A stretch of 64,000 nucleotides of DNA from Streptomyces sp. DSM 110735 (GCF_016482685.1 NZ_JACYHF010000018.1:1-64000); one strand, 5' to 3'; positions 24,754-35,598 are shown, counted from the stretch's first letter. Notes: generated by a model from the sequence alone, not told the origin. A program made the numbers and translations.

Positions 24754-26268
24754 TCAGCCCTTCCCGAGCAGCAGGCGCGCCTCGCCCACCGTGATGACCG
24801 AACCGGTGACGAGCACACCGCCGCCCGCGAACTCGCCCTCCTCCTCGGCCAGCGTGATCGCCGCCTCCAGAGCCTCCGGCAACCGCGGCTCGACCTGCAC
24901 GCGGTCCTCGCCGAACACCTCGACGGCGACGGCGGCCAGCTCGTCCGCGTCCATGGCGCGGTGGCTGGAGTTCTGCGTGATCACGACCTCCGCGAACAGC
25001 GGCTCGAACGCCTCCAGGACTCCGCGCACGTTCTTGTCCGCGCTCGCGCCGACCACGCCGATCAGCCGGCTGAAGTCGAACGCCTCGCGCACCGCCTCCG
25101 CCGCCGCCTCGGCACCGGCCGGGTTGTGCGCCGCGTCGAGGACGACGGTCGGGGAGCGGCGGACGACCTCCAGGCGGCCCGGGCTGGAGACGGACGCGAA
25201 CGCCTTGCGCACGGTGTCGATGTCCAGCGGCTGCGCGCGCTCCGCGCCGACCCCGAAGAACGCCTCCACGGCGGCGAGGGCGACGGCGGCGTTGTGCGCC
25301 TGGTGGGCGCCGTGCAGCGGGAGGTAGACCTCCGGGTACTCCCCGCCCAGCCCGCGCAGCGTGACGAGCTGTCCGCCGACGGCGACCTGGCGGTCCACCA
25401 CGCCGAACTCCAGACCCTCGCGGGCCACGGTGGCGTTCTCCTCGACGGCCTTCTTCAGCAGCACCTGCGCCGCGTCCACCGGCTGCTGCGCCATGATCAC
25501 GGTCGCGTCCGGCTTGATGATCCCGGACTTCTCCACGGCGATCTGCTCGGGGGTCTCCCCCAGCCGGTCGGTGTGGTCCAGTCCGATGGGGGTGATCACG
25601 GCGACGTCGCCGTCGATCACGTTCGTCGCGTCCCAGCTTCCGCCCATGCCGACCTCGACCACGGCGACGTCCACCGGCGCGTCCGCGAACGCGGCGTACG
25701 CCATGCCGGTCAGCACCTCGAAGAAGGACAGCCGGAACTCCTGCGAGGCGTCCACCATCTCGATGTACGGCTTGATGTCCTGGTACGTCTCGATGAACCG
25801 CTCGGCGCTGATCGGGGCGCCGTCCAGGCTGATCCGCTCGGTCACGGACTGCACGTGGGGGCTGGTGTAGCGGCCGGTGCGCAGCTCGAAGGCGCCGAGC
25901 AGGGCCTCGATCATGCGGGCGGTGGAGGTCTTGCCGTTGGTGCCGGTGATGTGGATGGACGGGTACGTGCGCTGGGGCTCGCCGAGGACGTCCATCAGCG
26001 CGGCGATGCGGGTGACGGAGGGTTCCAGCTTGGTCTCGCCCCAGCGGCTCGCCAGCTCCGTCTCCACCTCGCGCAGGGCGCGGTCGAGTGCGGGGTCCTC
26101 GGGGCGGGCCGGCACGTCCGCCTGCGGCGGGCCGCCCTGGGTGCGCAGGGTGCGGCTGCCCGCCTCGATCACGGCGAGGTCGGGGTCGCGGTCGGTCTCC
26201 TCGGCGATGATCTCGTCGAAGGACTCGAGGGGGTCGGGGGTGTCGTTACCGGGCTGCTCGTCGCTCAC
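24754..26268 (-). CDS. folC: Dihydrofolate synthase / folylpolyglutamate synthase
   Basis: 504 residues, GTG start at 26268. The Mur-ligase fold is clear. The N-terminal 60 residues are acidic and variable; the ATP loop ITGTNGKTSTARMIEALL is at about 104; then YTSPHVQSVTERISLDG, VVEVGMGGSWDATNVI, and the C-terminal domain with VVLDAAHNPAGAEAAAEAV. The enzyme adds glutamate to dihydropteroate and then to folates, retaining them in the cell. It is upstream of DUF4233 and ndk on the same strand and separated from valS by repeat-rich DNA. Confidence 0.96.
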   Translation of the reverse strand: MSDEQPGNDTPDPLESFDEIIAEETDRDPDLAVIEAGSRTLRTQGGPPQADVPARPEDPALDRALREVETELASRWGETKLEPSVTRIAALMDVLGEPQRTYPSIHITGTNGKTSTARMIEALLGAFELRTGRYTSPHVQSVTERISLDGAPISAERFIETYQDIKPYIEMVDASQEFRLSFFEVLTGMAYAAFADAPVDVAVVEVGMGGSWDATNVIDGDVAVITPIGLDHTDRLGETPEQIAVEKSGIIKPDATVIMAQQPVDAAQVLLKKAVEENATVAREGLEFGVVDRQVAVGGQLVTLRGLGGEYPEVYLPLHGAHQAHNAAVALAAVEAFFGVGAERAQPLDIDTVRKAFASVSSPGRLEVVRRSPTVVLDAAHNPAGAEAAAEAVREAFDFSRLIGVVGASADKNVRGVLEAFEPLFAEVVITQNSSHRAMDADELAAVAVEVFGEDRVQVEPRLPEALEAAITLAEEEGEFAGGGVLVTGSVITVGEARLLLGKG

Positions 26269-26313
26269 GGGGCCAGTTTACGGAGCGGTGGGGTGGTTGC
26301 GCGTGGTGGTCCG

Positions 26314-26357
26314 GGTGCGGGTGCGTTGTGCCTGATCGCGCAGTTCCCCGCGCCCCT
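26314..26357. repeat. Streptomyces dispersed intergenic repeat, copy 1
   Basis: Ends in TCGCGCAGTTCCCCGCGCCCCT (26336-26357), preceded by a GTGCGGGTGCGT-type lead. From memory this motif is scattered through intergenic regions of many Streptomyces chromosomes. It occurs three times in this window. Confidence 0.85.
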
Positions 26358-26395
26358 GAAACCCCGTCGCCGTGAGCGGTTCCGCCGGTGGTGGC

Positions 26396-26438
26396 GTGCG
26401 GGTGCGTCGTGGCTTGTCGCGCAGTTCCCCGCGCCCCT
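26396..26438. repeat. Streptomyces dispersed intergenic repeat, copy 2
   Basis: Second unit in direct orientation, sharing the GTGCGGGTGCGT lead and ending with the same 22-bp core (26417-26438). Period from copy 1 is about 81 bp. Confidence 0.85.
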
Positions 26439-26465
26439 TAAAAGCAAAACCAACCGCCCTCCCCC

Positions 26466-26558
26466 GCCGCCGCTGCGGGCAGTCGTGCCGCTGGGGCGAT
26501 GGGGGTCCCCCCTGCTCGAGCGAAGCCGAGAGCTTGGGGGAGGGTGGGCGCAGCGGCG
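26466..26558. repeat. Palindromic dispersed repeat with CTCGAGCGAAGCCGAG core
   Basis: Outer inverted arms CGCCGCTGC (left end) and GCAGCGGCG (right end) enclose an inner element at 26501-26545, in which CCCCC and GGGGG flank CTGCTCGAGCGAAGCCGAG. From memory the inner element is another widespread Streptomyces intergenic repeat. No gene is seen in it. Confidence 0.75.
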
Positions 26559-26579
26559 ACCCGCACGCGCGGGCAAGCG

Positions 26580-26615
26580 AAGGCCCCCGGCGCCGACCAC
26601 AGCACCGGGGGCCTT
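26580..26615 (-). terminator. valS terminator
   Basis: Perfect 11-bp inverted repeat AAGGCCCCCGG/CCGGGGGCCTT with a 14-nt loop, 16 bp past the valS stop. Confidence 0.88.
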
Positions 26616-26631
26616 CCAAACTCCGCCTTGC

Positions 26632-29256
<2,625 letters not shown>

Positions 29257-29393
29257 GGGGGTCAGTTTAGAGGTGCCGCGGGGTGCTCCCGAAACGCGTT
29301 TGTTCTGTAACGGTGCGGCCCCCGGTGCCGTGCGCTCCCGGCGGCTGGGCCAGGATGGCGGGGACACAGGAGCGTGTGGAGGGGAACCGAGGA

Positions 29394-30419
29394 ATGAGCA
29401 GCAACCAGCCGGGACCGTACGGCGGACCGCCCCAGCAGCCGGGTCCGTACGGCCCGCCGGCCGGGCAGCCCGGCCCGTACGCCCAGCCGGGCCCCTACGG
29501 ACAGCAGCCGCCGCCCGCGCCCCGGCCCGGCTACGGCTATCCCCCGCAGGGCGGGGCTCCGGTACCGCCCCCGCCGCCCCCGCCCGGGACTCCGCAGCCC
29601 GGTTACGCCTACCCGCAGCCTGGTGGCGTGCCCCCGCAGCAGAACCCCTACGGGCAGCAGCCCCCGAACCCGTACGGCCAGCAGCAGCCGCCCTACGGCC
29701 CGCCGTCCTACGGCACTCCGCAGGCGCCGGTGCCCGCAGGCGGCAAGAAGCGGACGGGGCTGATCGTCGGGGCGGCCGTGGTGGCGGTCGCCGTGGTGGT
29801 GGGCGCGTTCTTCGCGTTCTCCGGCGGGGACGACAAGAACGGCTCGGTCGCGGACGACGGCCCGCACAAGCTGGTGACGCCCTCGCGGGTGCTCACCGAG
29901 TACCGCAAGGGCAAGAGCGACGCGGGCGCCATGACCCAGGACGACCTCAAGGACGCCGAGACCTGGGGCGTGCAGGACCCGAAGGACGTGACCGCCGAAT
30001 ACGCGGCGGGGAACGAGGCGAACCCGCTGAGCAAGAAGCTCATGGAGTTCGGCGGGGTCTACGGCACGATCGCGGACCCGGGCAGGACCGTGGACGCGAT
30101 GTTCGCCTACCTGAAGGACCAGGGGAACAAGGACCCGGACAACAAGTACAAGCTGGAGGGCGAGCCGCAGACGTTCACGCCCTCCGCGCTCGGGGACGCC
30201 GTGCTCAAGTGCCAGCACGCCAAGGTGGCCACGAACAGCACCGCGAAGGGGATGCCCGACCAGATGACCGTCTCGGTCTGTGTGTGGGGCGACCACAGCA
30301 CCATCGGCTTCGTGATGCCGATGGACATCGCCACGCTCGCGGCGGGGCGCCCCAGCGACCTGAGCGCGGACGCCGACCTGGTGGCGCGGCTGCGCAAGGA
30401 GATCCGCGTCGCGGCCTGA
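29394..30419 (+). CDS. Proline-rich single-pass membrane protein, unknown extracellular domain
   Basis: 341 residues; ATG 29394 directly follows ACCGAGGA. Residues 1-115 are a disordered Pro/Gly/Tyr/Gln region with GPYG, QQPPPAP and PYGQQ repeats, on the cytoplasmic side. A single helix (TGLIVGAAVVAVAVVVGAFFAF, about 122-143) is followed by an acidic linker (SGGDDKNGSVADDGP). The globular outer domain of about 190 residues has two cysteines (VLKCQHAK, VSVCVWGD) that could form a disulphide. This architecture is common in Streptomyces; the Pro-rich part may recruit or condense partners. Function is not recognised. It has its own terminator shared with clpX. Confidence 0.85.
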   Translation: MSSNQPGPYGGPPQQPGPYGPPAGQPGPYAQPGPYGQQPPPAPRPGYGYPPQGGAPVPPPPPPPGTPQPGYAYPQPGGVPPQQNPYGQQPPNPYGQQQPPYGPPSYGTPQAPVPAGGKKRTGLIVGAAVVAVAVVVGAFFAFSGGDDKNGSVADDGPHKLVTPSRVLTEYRKGKSDAGAMTQDDLKDAETWGVQDPKDVTAEYAAGNEANPLSKKLMEFGGVYGTIADPGRTVDAMFAYLKDQGNKDPDNKYKLEGEPQTFTPSALGDAVLKCQHAKVATNSTAKGMPDQMTVSVCVWGDHSTIGFVMPMDIATLAAGRPSDLSADADLVARLRKEIRVAA

Positions 30420-30432
30420 CGGCTCACGCGAA

Positions 30433-30479
30433 ACACGCGAAGGGCCCCCGTCCTCGCCGGACGGGGGCCCTTCGCGTGT
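30433..30479. terminator. Bidirectional terminator between membrane protein gene and clpX
   Basis: A 21-bp inverted repeat (ACACGCGAAGGGCCCCCGTCC with its complement GGACGGGGGCCC...) around a 5-nt loop TCGCC, in the 73-bp gap between convergent genes. Confidence 0.93.
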
Positions 30480-30492
30480 CGTGTGCCGCGGG

Positions 30493-31779
30493 CTAGGCGG
30501 TCTTCTGCTCGCCCGTGCCCCGCCCCCGGGAGTCCCGGGGGATGAGGGTCGGGTTGACGTTGGAGTGCACGACGTCGGCCGTGATGACGACGCGGGCGAC
30601 GTCCTTGCGGGACGGCACCTCGTACATCACCGACATCAGCACCTCCTCCATGATGGCGCGCAAGCCCCGCGCGCCGGTCTGGCGGAGGATCGCCTGGTCC
30701 GCGATGGCCTCCAGCGCCTCGCGCTCGAAGTCCAGCTCCACACCGTCGAGTTCGAACAGCCGCTGGTACTGCTTGACCAGGGCGTTGCGCGGCTCGACGA
30801 GGATCTTGAGCAGCGCCTCGCGGTCGAGGTTGTGCACCGAGGTGATGACCGGGAGACGGCCGATGAACTCGGGGATCATCCCGAACTTCACCAGGTCCTC
30901 GGGCATGATGTCCTCGAAGATGTCCTTGGCCGCCAGCTCGCGCTTGGAGCGGATCGTGGCGCCGAAGCCGATGCCCTTGGCACCCGCCCGCGCCTCGATG
31001 ATCTTCTCCAGACCCGCGAAGGCACCGCCCACGATGAACAGCACGTTCGTCGTGTCGATCTGGATGAACTCCTGGTGCGGGTGCTTGCGCCCGCCCTGCG
31101 GCGGGACCGAGGCGGTGGTGCCCTCCAGGATCTTCAGCAGCGCCTGCTGGACGCCCTCGCCGCTCACGTCGCGGGTGATCGACGGGTTCTCGCTCTTGCG
31201 GGCCACCTTGTCGATCTCGTCGATGTAGATGATCCCGGTCTCGGCCTTCTTGACGTCGTAGTCGGCCGCCTGGATGAGCTTCAGGAGGATGTTCTCGACG
31301 TCCTCGCCGACGTAGCCCGCCTCGGTGAGCGCGGTGGCGTCCGCGATCGCGAAGGGGACGTTCAGCATGCGCGCCAGGGTCTGCGCGAGGAGGGTCTTGC
31401 CCGAGCCCGTGGGGCCGAGCAGCAGGATGTTCGACTTCGCCAGCTCGATGGCGTCCTCGCGGCCCTGCGCGCCGCCGTTCTCACCGGCCTGGACCCGCTT
31501 GTAGTGGTTGTACACCGCGACCGAGAGCGCCTTCTTGGCGGCCTCCTGGCCGACCACGTAGCCCTCGAGGAACTCGTAGATCTCGCGGGGCTTGGGCAGC
31601 TCCTCCCAGCGCACCTCGCTGGTCTCCGCGAGCTCTTCCTCGATGATCTCGTTGCAGAGATCGATGCACTCGTCGCAGATGTACACACCGGGCCCTGCGA
31701 TGAGCTTCTTGACCTGCTTCTGGCTCTTGCCGCAGAACGAGCACTTGAGCAGATCGCCGCCGTCACCGATGCGTGCCAC
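30493..31779 (-). CDS. clpX: ATP-dependent Clp protease ATP-binding subunit ClpX
   Basis: 428 residues, GTG start. Zinc-binding domain with Cys13, Cys16, Cys35 and Cys38 (KCSFCGKSQ, YICDECIDLC), AAA+ module with Walker A GPTGSGKT (about 126), Walker B IIYIDEIDK (about 188), a pore loop just after it and sensor 2 near the C-terminus. The IGF-type loop that docks on ClpP is in the SGVTASV-equivalent region (GGAFAGLEKIIEARAGAKGIGFG). ClpX unfolds tagged proteins and feeds them to the ClpP1P2 chamber encoded directly upstream. Confidence 0.98.
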   Translation of the reverse strand: MARIGDGGDLLKCSFCGKSQKQVKKLIAGPGVYICDECIDLCNEIIEEELAETSEVRWEELPKPREIYEFLEGYVVGQEAAKKALSVAVYNHYKRVQAGENGGAQGREDAIELAKSNILLLGPTGSGKTLLAQTLARMLNVPFAIADATALTEAGYVGEDVENILLKLIQAADYDVKKAETGIIYIDEIDKVARKSENPSITRDVSGEGVQQALLKILEGTTASVPPQGGRKHPHQEFIQIDTTNVLFIVGGAFAGLEKIIEARAGAKGIGFGATIRSKRELAAKDIFEDIMPEDLVKFGMIPEFIGRLPVITSVHNLDREALLKILVEPRNALVKQYQRLFELDGVELDFEREALEAIADQAILRQTGARGLRAIMEEVLMSVMYEVPSRKDVARVVITADVVHSNVNPTLIPRDSRGRGTGEQKTA

Positions 31780-31948
31780 GGTGTGCTTCCCCTTCGCCTG
31801 GGAGACGCCGGGACGCTACCGGCCCCGCGACTCCTGGTGCTGCCTTATGTCCGACGGTACCTTGCCCGGGGCCGTGTTCGGGGCCCCCTTGGCAGGGTTC
31901 ACTTTGACGTGGACCCTGCCAAAGCGGCCCAGAAGTGCACGGTCGCGG

Positions 31949-32614
31949 TCAGCGAACCGCCTCGTTGTTCATCTTGCGGGTGGAGATGATCTGGTCGACG
32001 AGGCCGTACTGCAGTGCCTCCTCGGCGGTGAGGATCTTGTCGCGCTCGATGTCCTCGCGGATCTTCTCGAGCGGCTGGTTGGAGTGCTTGGCCAGCATGT
32101 CCTCGAGCTGCTCACGCATCCGGGTGAACTCCTTGGCGATGATCTCCAGGTCGGAGAGCTGCCCACGGCCCGTGGAACCGGCCGGCTGGTGGATCAGCAC
32201 GCGGGAGTTCGGCAGCGCCATGCGCTTGCCCGGGGTGCCGGCGGCCAGCAGGATCGCCGCGGCGGAGGCCGCCTGGCCCATGCACACCGTCTGGATGTCG
32301 GGCTTCACGAACTGCATGGTGTCGTAGATGGCCGTGAGGGCCGTCATGTCACCGCCGGGGCTGTTGATGTAGATCGAGATGTCGCGGTCCGGGTCCATCG
32401 ACTCCAGGCACAGGAGCTGCGCCATGACGTCGTTGGCGGAGGCGTCGTCGATCTGCACGCCGAGGAAGATCACGCGCTCTTCGAAGAGCTTCGCGTACGG
32501 GTCGTACTCGCGGACGCCCTGGGAGGTGCGCTCGACGAAACGGGGAATGATGTAACGGCTGTCGGGGCGGGGGCCCTCGTACATACCGCTGGCGGCGCCG
32601 GGGAAGTTGCTCAT
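31949..32614 (-). CDS. clpP2: ATP-dependent Clp protease proteolytic subunit ClpP2
   Basis: 221 residues. Serine protease triad: Ser117 in MGQAASAAA, His142 in VLIHQPAGSTG and Asp192, with the ClpP spacing of 25 and about 49 residues. SPGG (85-88) is the oxyanion/strand loop. The N-terminal 30 residues are a propeptide-like extension (GMYEGPRPDSRYIIPRF). In Streptomyces ClpP1 and ClpP2 form a mixed tetradecamer, and the genes form one operon with clpP1 first; here clpP2 follows clpP1 by 70 bp. The two adjacent genes are complete. Confidence 0.97.
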   Translation of the reverse strand: MSNFPGAASGMYEGPRPDSRYIIPRFVERTSQGVREYDPYAKLFEERVIFLGVQIDDASANDVMAQLLCLESMDPDRDISIYINSPGGDMTALTAIYDTMQFVKPDIQTVCMGQAASAAAILLAAGTPGKRMALPNSRVLIHQPAGSTGRGQLSDLEIIAKEFTRMREQLEDMLAKHSNQPLEKIREDIERDKILTAEEALQYGLVDQIISTRKMNNEAVR

Positions 32615-32684
32615 GGGGTGTTCACCGTCCTGGTGGCGTTCTGGGGGCTTTCAGTGGTGGCGGTGCGTGGCGCGGACGGGCCGG

Positions 32685-33344
32685 TCAGGCACCGGTGCCG
32701 CCGCCACCCGGAACACCCGAGGCGTGCGTGATGATCTCGTCGATGAGACCGTACTCCTTGGCCTCCTCCGGGGTGAACCAGCGGTCGCGGTCGCCGTCGC
32801 GGATGATCGCCTCGACCGTCTGCCCGGAGTGCTGGGCGGTCAGCTCGGACATGCGCTTCTTGGTGCGCAGCAGGTACTCGGCCTGGATCTTGATGTCCGA
32901 GACCGTACCGCCGAGGCCCGCGGAGCCCTGGTGCATCATGATGTCCGCGTGCGGCAGCGCGAAGCGCTTGCCCGCGGCGCCGCCGGTGAGCAGGAACTGG
33001 CCCATGGAGGCCGCCATGCCCATCGCGATCGTGACCACGTCGTTCGGGATGTACTGCATGGTGTCGTAGATCGCCATGCCGGCCGTCACCGAGCCGCCGG
33101 GGCTGTTGATGTAGAGGTAGATGTCCTTCTCGGGGTCGGCCGCGAGGAGGAGCAACTGAGCGGTGATCTTGTTGGCGATGTCGTCGTCGACCTGCTGGCC
33201 GAGGAAGATGATCCGCTCGCCCAGCAGCCGGTTGTAGACCTGGTCGCCGAGGCCACCGCCGATGGAGGGCTCGCCGGCGGCGGTAGGCATCAGATTCGTC
33301 ACGTATCCACCTGCTCGTCTTACGACGGCGCCGGGCCGTCTCAC
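32685..33344 (-). CDS. clpP1: ATP-dependent Clp protease proteolytic subunit ClpP1
   Basis: 219 residues from GTG 33344 (AGGA 4 nt upstream), a form I recall for S. coelicolor ClpP1; a second GTG at 33302 (VTNLMPTAAG, AGGTGG in front) and ATG at 33290 are possible starts of the mature-like form. Triad Ser113 (MAASMGQ), His138 and Asp187 is intact with correct spacing. Unusually, the histidine loop reads MMHQGSAGLGG, where the ClpP family norm is HQP, and the preceding segment is LLTGGAAGKR instead of the SAGTPGKR type I recall. The SPGG strand and C-terminus GGGGTGA are ordinary. Likely activated by ClgR through the box at 33441-33454. Confidence 0.95.
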   Translation of the reverse strand: MRRPGAVVRRAGGYVTNLMPTAAGEPSIGGGLGDQVYNRLLGERIIFLGQQVDDDIANKITAQLLLLAADPEKDIYLYINSPGGSVTAGMAIYDTMQYIPNDVVTIAMGMAASMGQFLLTGGAAGKRFALPHADIMMHQGSAGLGGTVSDIKIQAEYLLRTKKRMSELTAQHSGQTVEAIIRDGDRDRWFTPEEAKEYGLIDEIITHASGVPGGGGTGA

Positions 33345-33440
33345 GTAGTCCTGCCGGGGTTTGGTGGGGGTGCTCCCCCGCGCCCCGTATTCATGGACCC
33401 TAACGCTCTGGTCCCCCGGGGGAATCCCGGAGAAGCGGGT

Positions 33441-33454
33441 GTTCGCCTCCGGCG
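33441..33454. promoter_or_regulatory. Candidate ClgR operator for clpP1clpP2
   Basis: GTTCGC-CTCCG-GCG matches exactly the published ClgR consensus GTTCGC-N5-GCG. It lies 97 bp upstream of the clpP1 GTG and about 45 bp upstream of the candidate -10, a usual distance for an activator. ClgR is known to activate clpP1clpP2 in Streptomyces. Confidence 0.7.
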
Positions 33455-33555
33455 TATTGCCATGGGGGGTGCAGTGCGTTGTCCCGTGCCGGTGCGTTGT
33501 GGCTCCGCCGGGTGTGTGGTGACGGTCGTGTCCGGGTGCGGCGCGTGGTCGCTTC

Positions 33556-33577
33556 TCGCGCAGTTCCCCGCGCCCCC
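33556..33577. repeat. Streptomyces dispersed intergenic repeat, copy 3
   Basis: TCGCGCAGTTCCCCGCGCCC core identical to the copies at 26336 and 26417 except for the last base; an A-rich run (GACAAAGACAAAGAAAAG) follows it. Confidence 0.8.
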
Positions 33578-33626
33578 GAAAGACAAAGACAAAGAAAAGA
33601 CAGGTCCGCTGCTCTCAGGTATGCCA

Positions 33627-33662
33627 CAGGGCCCCCCGGAGACGCGCTCCGCGGGGGCCCTG
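33627..33662 (-). terminator. tig terminator
   Basis: Inverted repeat CAGGGCCCCC-cGGAG/CTCCg-CGGGGGCCCTG around a 5-nt loop, 26 bp past the tig stop. Confidence 0.88.
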
Positions 33663-33687
33663 GTCTGGCTGAGGTGCCGGGGGGGGA

Positions 33688-35052
33688 TCAGCCCTCGGTC
33701 TTCTCCTCGGCGGTCTCGGTGACCGTCTCGGTCTCCTCGTCCTCGTCGTCCAGGTCGACGACCTCGCCGTTGGTGTCCTTCACCGTGGCGGACTCGACCA
33801 CGACGGCCAGGGCCTTGCCGCGGGCGACCTCGCCGACGAGCAGCGGAACCTGGCCGCCCTCGACGACGGCCTGGGCGAACTGGTCGGGGGACATGCCGGA
33901 GGAGGCGGCGCGGCGCATGAGGTGCTCGGTGAGCTCCTCCTGGTTGACGCCCAGGTTCTCCTTCTTCACCAGCTCGTCGAGGACGAACTGGGTCTTGATG
34001 CCCTTGACCGCGGCCTCGCGGGTCTCGGTGTCGAACTCCTCGGCGGTCTTGCCCTGGATCTCCAGGTACTTGTCGAGGGTCAGACCCATCTGGCCGAGCT
34101 GGTGGTGCTCCAGGTTGTGCTTGCGGGTGTTGACCTCGTCCTCGAGCAGCTTCTCGGGGACCGGGACCTCGACCAGCTCAAGGAGCTTCTCCAGCACGCG
34201 CTCCTGGGCCTGGGTGGCCTGGTCGTACTGCTTCATGTTGGCCAGGCGCTTGCGGCTGTCGGCCTTCAGCTCGTCCAGGGTGTCGAACTCGGAGGCGAGC
34301 TGCGCGAACTCGTCGTCCAGCTCGGGCAGTTCACGGGCGGCGACCTGGGTGACCTTGACGGTGACCTCGGCGTCGCGACCGGCGGCGGAGCCGCCCTTCA
34401 GCTCGGAGGTGAAGGTGGCCTCCTCGCCGGCGGACAGGCCCTTGACGGCCTCGTCGATGCCGTCGAGCAGCTCGCCCGAGCCGATGGTGTAGGACACGCC
34501 CTCGGCGACGCCGTCCTCGAGGACCTCGCCGTCGACCTTGGCGGTCAGGTCGATGGTGACCACGTCGCCGTCCCCGGCGGCGCGCTCGACCGGGGAGGTG
34601 GAGGCGAAGCGCTCACGGAGCTGCTCGACGGACTTCTCCACGTCCTCGTCGGTGACCTCGACGGCGTCGACCTCGACCTCGATGCCGGAGTAGTCCGGGA
34701 TCTCGAGGGCGGGGCGGATGTCGACCTCGGCGGTGAAGTTCAGCGTCTCGCCGTCCTTCAGCTCGGTGATGTCGACCTCGGGCTGGCCCAGCGGGCTCAG
34801 CTCGGCCTCGTTGACCGCCTCGGTGTAGAACTTCGGGAGCGCGTCGTTGACGGCCTCCTCCAGCACGGCGCCACGACCGAACCGCTGGTCGATGACCCGG
34901 GCCGGGATCTTGCCCTTGCGGAAGCCCTTCACCGTGACCTGCTGGTTGATCTTCTTGTACGCCGCGTCGAGGCTGTCCTTGAGCTCCTCGAAGGGCACCT
35001 CGACAGTGAGCCGAACCCGGGTCGGGTTCAGGGTCTCCACGGCGCTCTTCAC
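33688..35052 (-). CDS. tig: Trigger factor (ribosome-associated chaperone and prolyl isomerase)
   Basis: 454 residues. GTG 35052 has GGAGA 7 nt upstream and gives VKSAVETLNPTRVRLTVEVP, the conserved start; the longer frame to 35154 is rejected. Domains in order: ribosome-binding tail with the GFRKGKIP signature (about 45), FKBP-type PPIase (about 155-235: GDGDVVTIDLTAKVDGE, YTIGSGELLDG), and the helical chaperone arms to about 430. An acidic tail ends DLDDEDEETETVTETAEEKT. It folds nascent chains at the exit tunnel. It heads the conserved tig-clpP1-clpP2-clpX order, though terminators separate the units here. Confidence 0.97.
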   Translation of the reverse strand: MKSAVETLNPTRVRLTVEVPFEELKDSLDAAYKKINQQVTVKGFRKGKIPARVIDQRFGRGAVLEEAVNDALPKFYTEAVNEAELSPLGQPEVDITELKDGETLNFTAEVDIRPALEIPDYSGIEVEVDAVEVTDEDVEKSVEQLRERFASTSPVERAAGDGDVVTIDLTAKVDGEVLEDGVAEGVSYTIGSGELLDGIDEAVKGLSAGEEATFTSELKGGSAAGRDAEVTVKVTQVAARELPELDDEFAQLASEFDTLDELKADSRKRLANMKQYDQATQAQERVLEKLLELVEVPVPEKLLEDEVNTRKHNLEHHQLGQMGLTLDKYLEIQGKTAEEFDTETREAAVKGIKTQFVLDELVKKENLGVNQEELTEHLMRRAASSGMSPDQFAQAVVEGGQVPLLVGEVARGKALAVVVESATVKDTNGEVVDLDDEDEETETVTETAEEKTEG

Positions 35053-35226
35053 GGTTCGGTCTCCTTGTGGCTGACTTCTTGGGTTCTGCCGGAGCCAGCG
35101 AGGCCCGGCGGATAGCCGCCCGGAGGAGTACGTAAGCCATGAGGCCGGGCACACGGGCGCGCAGCTTGCATAGTAACCGCAGCCGGTCAGCGCCCCAAAA
35201 GGCGATCATCACAACGCCGTGAGCCG

Positions 35227-35303
35227 TGGTCGGGGTGGCGGGATTTGAACCCACGGCCTTCCGCTCCCAAAGCGGACGCGCTACCAAGCTGCGCCACACC
35301 CCG
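35227..35303 (-). tRNA. tRNA-Pro (anticodon UGG)
   Basis: Full cloverleaf on the minus strand: acceptor CGGGGTG/CACCCCG, D arm GCGCAGCTTGGTAGCGC, anticodon stem TCCGC/GCGGA with loop TTTGGGA (anticodon TGG, G37), T arm GTGGG-TTCAAAT-CCCGC. Discriminator A and an encoded CCA follow (35227-35230). It reads codon CCA and, by wobble, other proline codons. Confidence 0.97.
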
Positions 35304-35461
35304 TCTGGTGCGAGACGTAGGGTACATGCCCCGGCCACCTGCGGCGCCCGCGTAAAGAGAGGGGCGCGCGGACACCCGCGCCGGGCGGCACGTTGGCCTC
35401 CGCGTCGGGGGACCCGCTACGATGCTCCCGTGCGCCGGTCACCGACCGGTGGCGCGCTCTC

Positions 35462-35535
35462 GCGGGCGTAGCTCAATGGTAGAGCCCTAGTCTTCCAAAC
35501 TAGCTACGCGGGTTCGATTCCCGTCGCCCGCTCCA
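35462..35535 (+). tRNA. tRNA-Gly (anticodon UCC)
   Basis: Cloverleaf: acceptor GCGGGCG/CGCCCGC, D arm GCTCAATGGTAGAGC, anticodon stem CTAGT/ACTAG with loop CTTCCAA (anticodon TCC), T arm GCGGG-TTCGATT-CCCGT, discriminator T and encoded CCA (35533-35535). Confidence 0.97.
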
Positions 35536-35542
35536 CACGGCT

Positions 35543-35581
35543 CGGGGCCGGGTCGGAGGCATCGTCCTCCGCCCGGCCCCG
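35543..35581. terminator. Terminator after tRNA-Gly
   Basis: Inverted repeat CGGGGCCGGG-t-CGGAGG / CCTCCG-CCCGGCCCCG with a 6-nt loop, between the tRNA (+) and the small gene at 35599 (-); it can serve both. Confidence 0.88.
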
Positions 35582-35598
35582 ACGCGTTTCGGAAGCGG

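Larger units (their letters stand above)
33345..33687 (-). promoter_or_regulatory. clpP1 upstream region
   Basis: 343 bp between tig and clpP1, no gene. It contains the tig terminator (33627-33662), a dispersed repeat (33556-33577), a ClgR-type box (33441-33454) and a minus-strand TAGGGT (33397-33402) that could be the -10 of the clpP1 promoter. No good -35 accompanies it, which fits an activator-dependent promoter. Confidence 0.5.

Noticed and set aside
29257..29367. N-terminal extension of ValS
   Set aside because: Arg/Pro-rich and not conserved; the GTG at 29256 gives the family N-terminus. The same reasoning removed extensions of ndk (to 24354), tig (to 35154) and rpiB (to 41002).
35227..35535. 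tRNA-Pro and tRNA-Gly genes as ends of an integrated element
   Set aside because: tRNA genes are common integration sites, but no integrase, excisionase or duplicated 3' tRNA end was found nearby.
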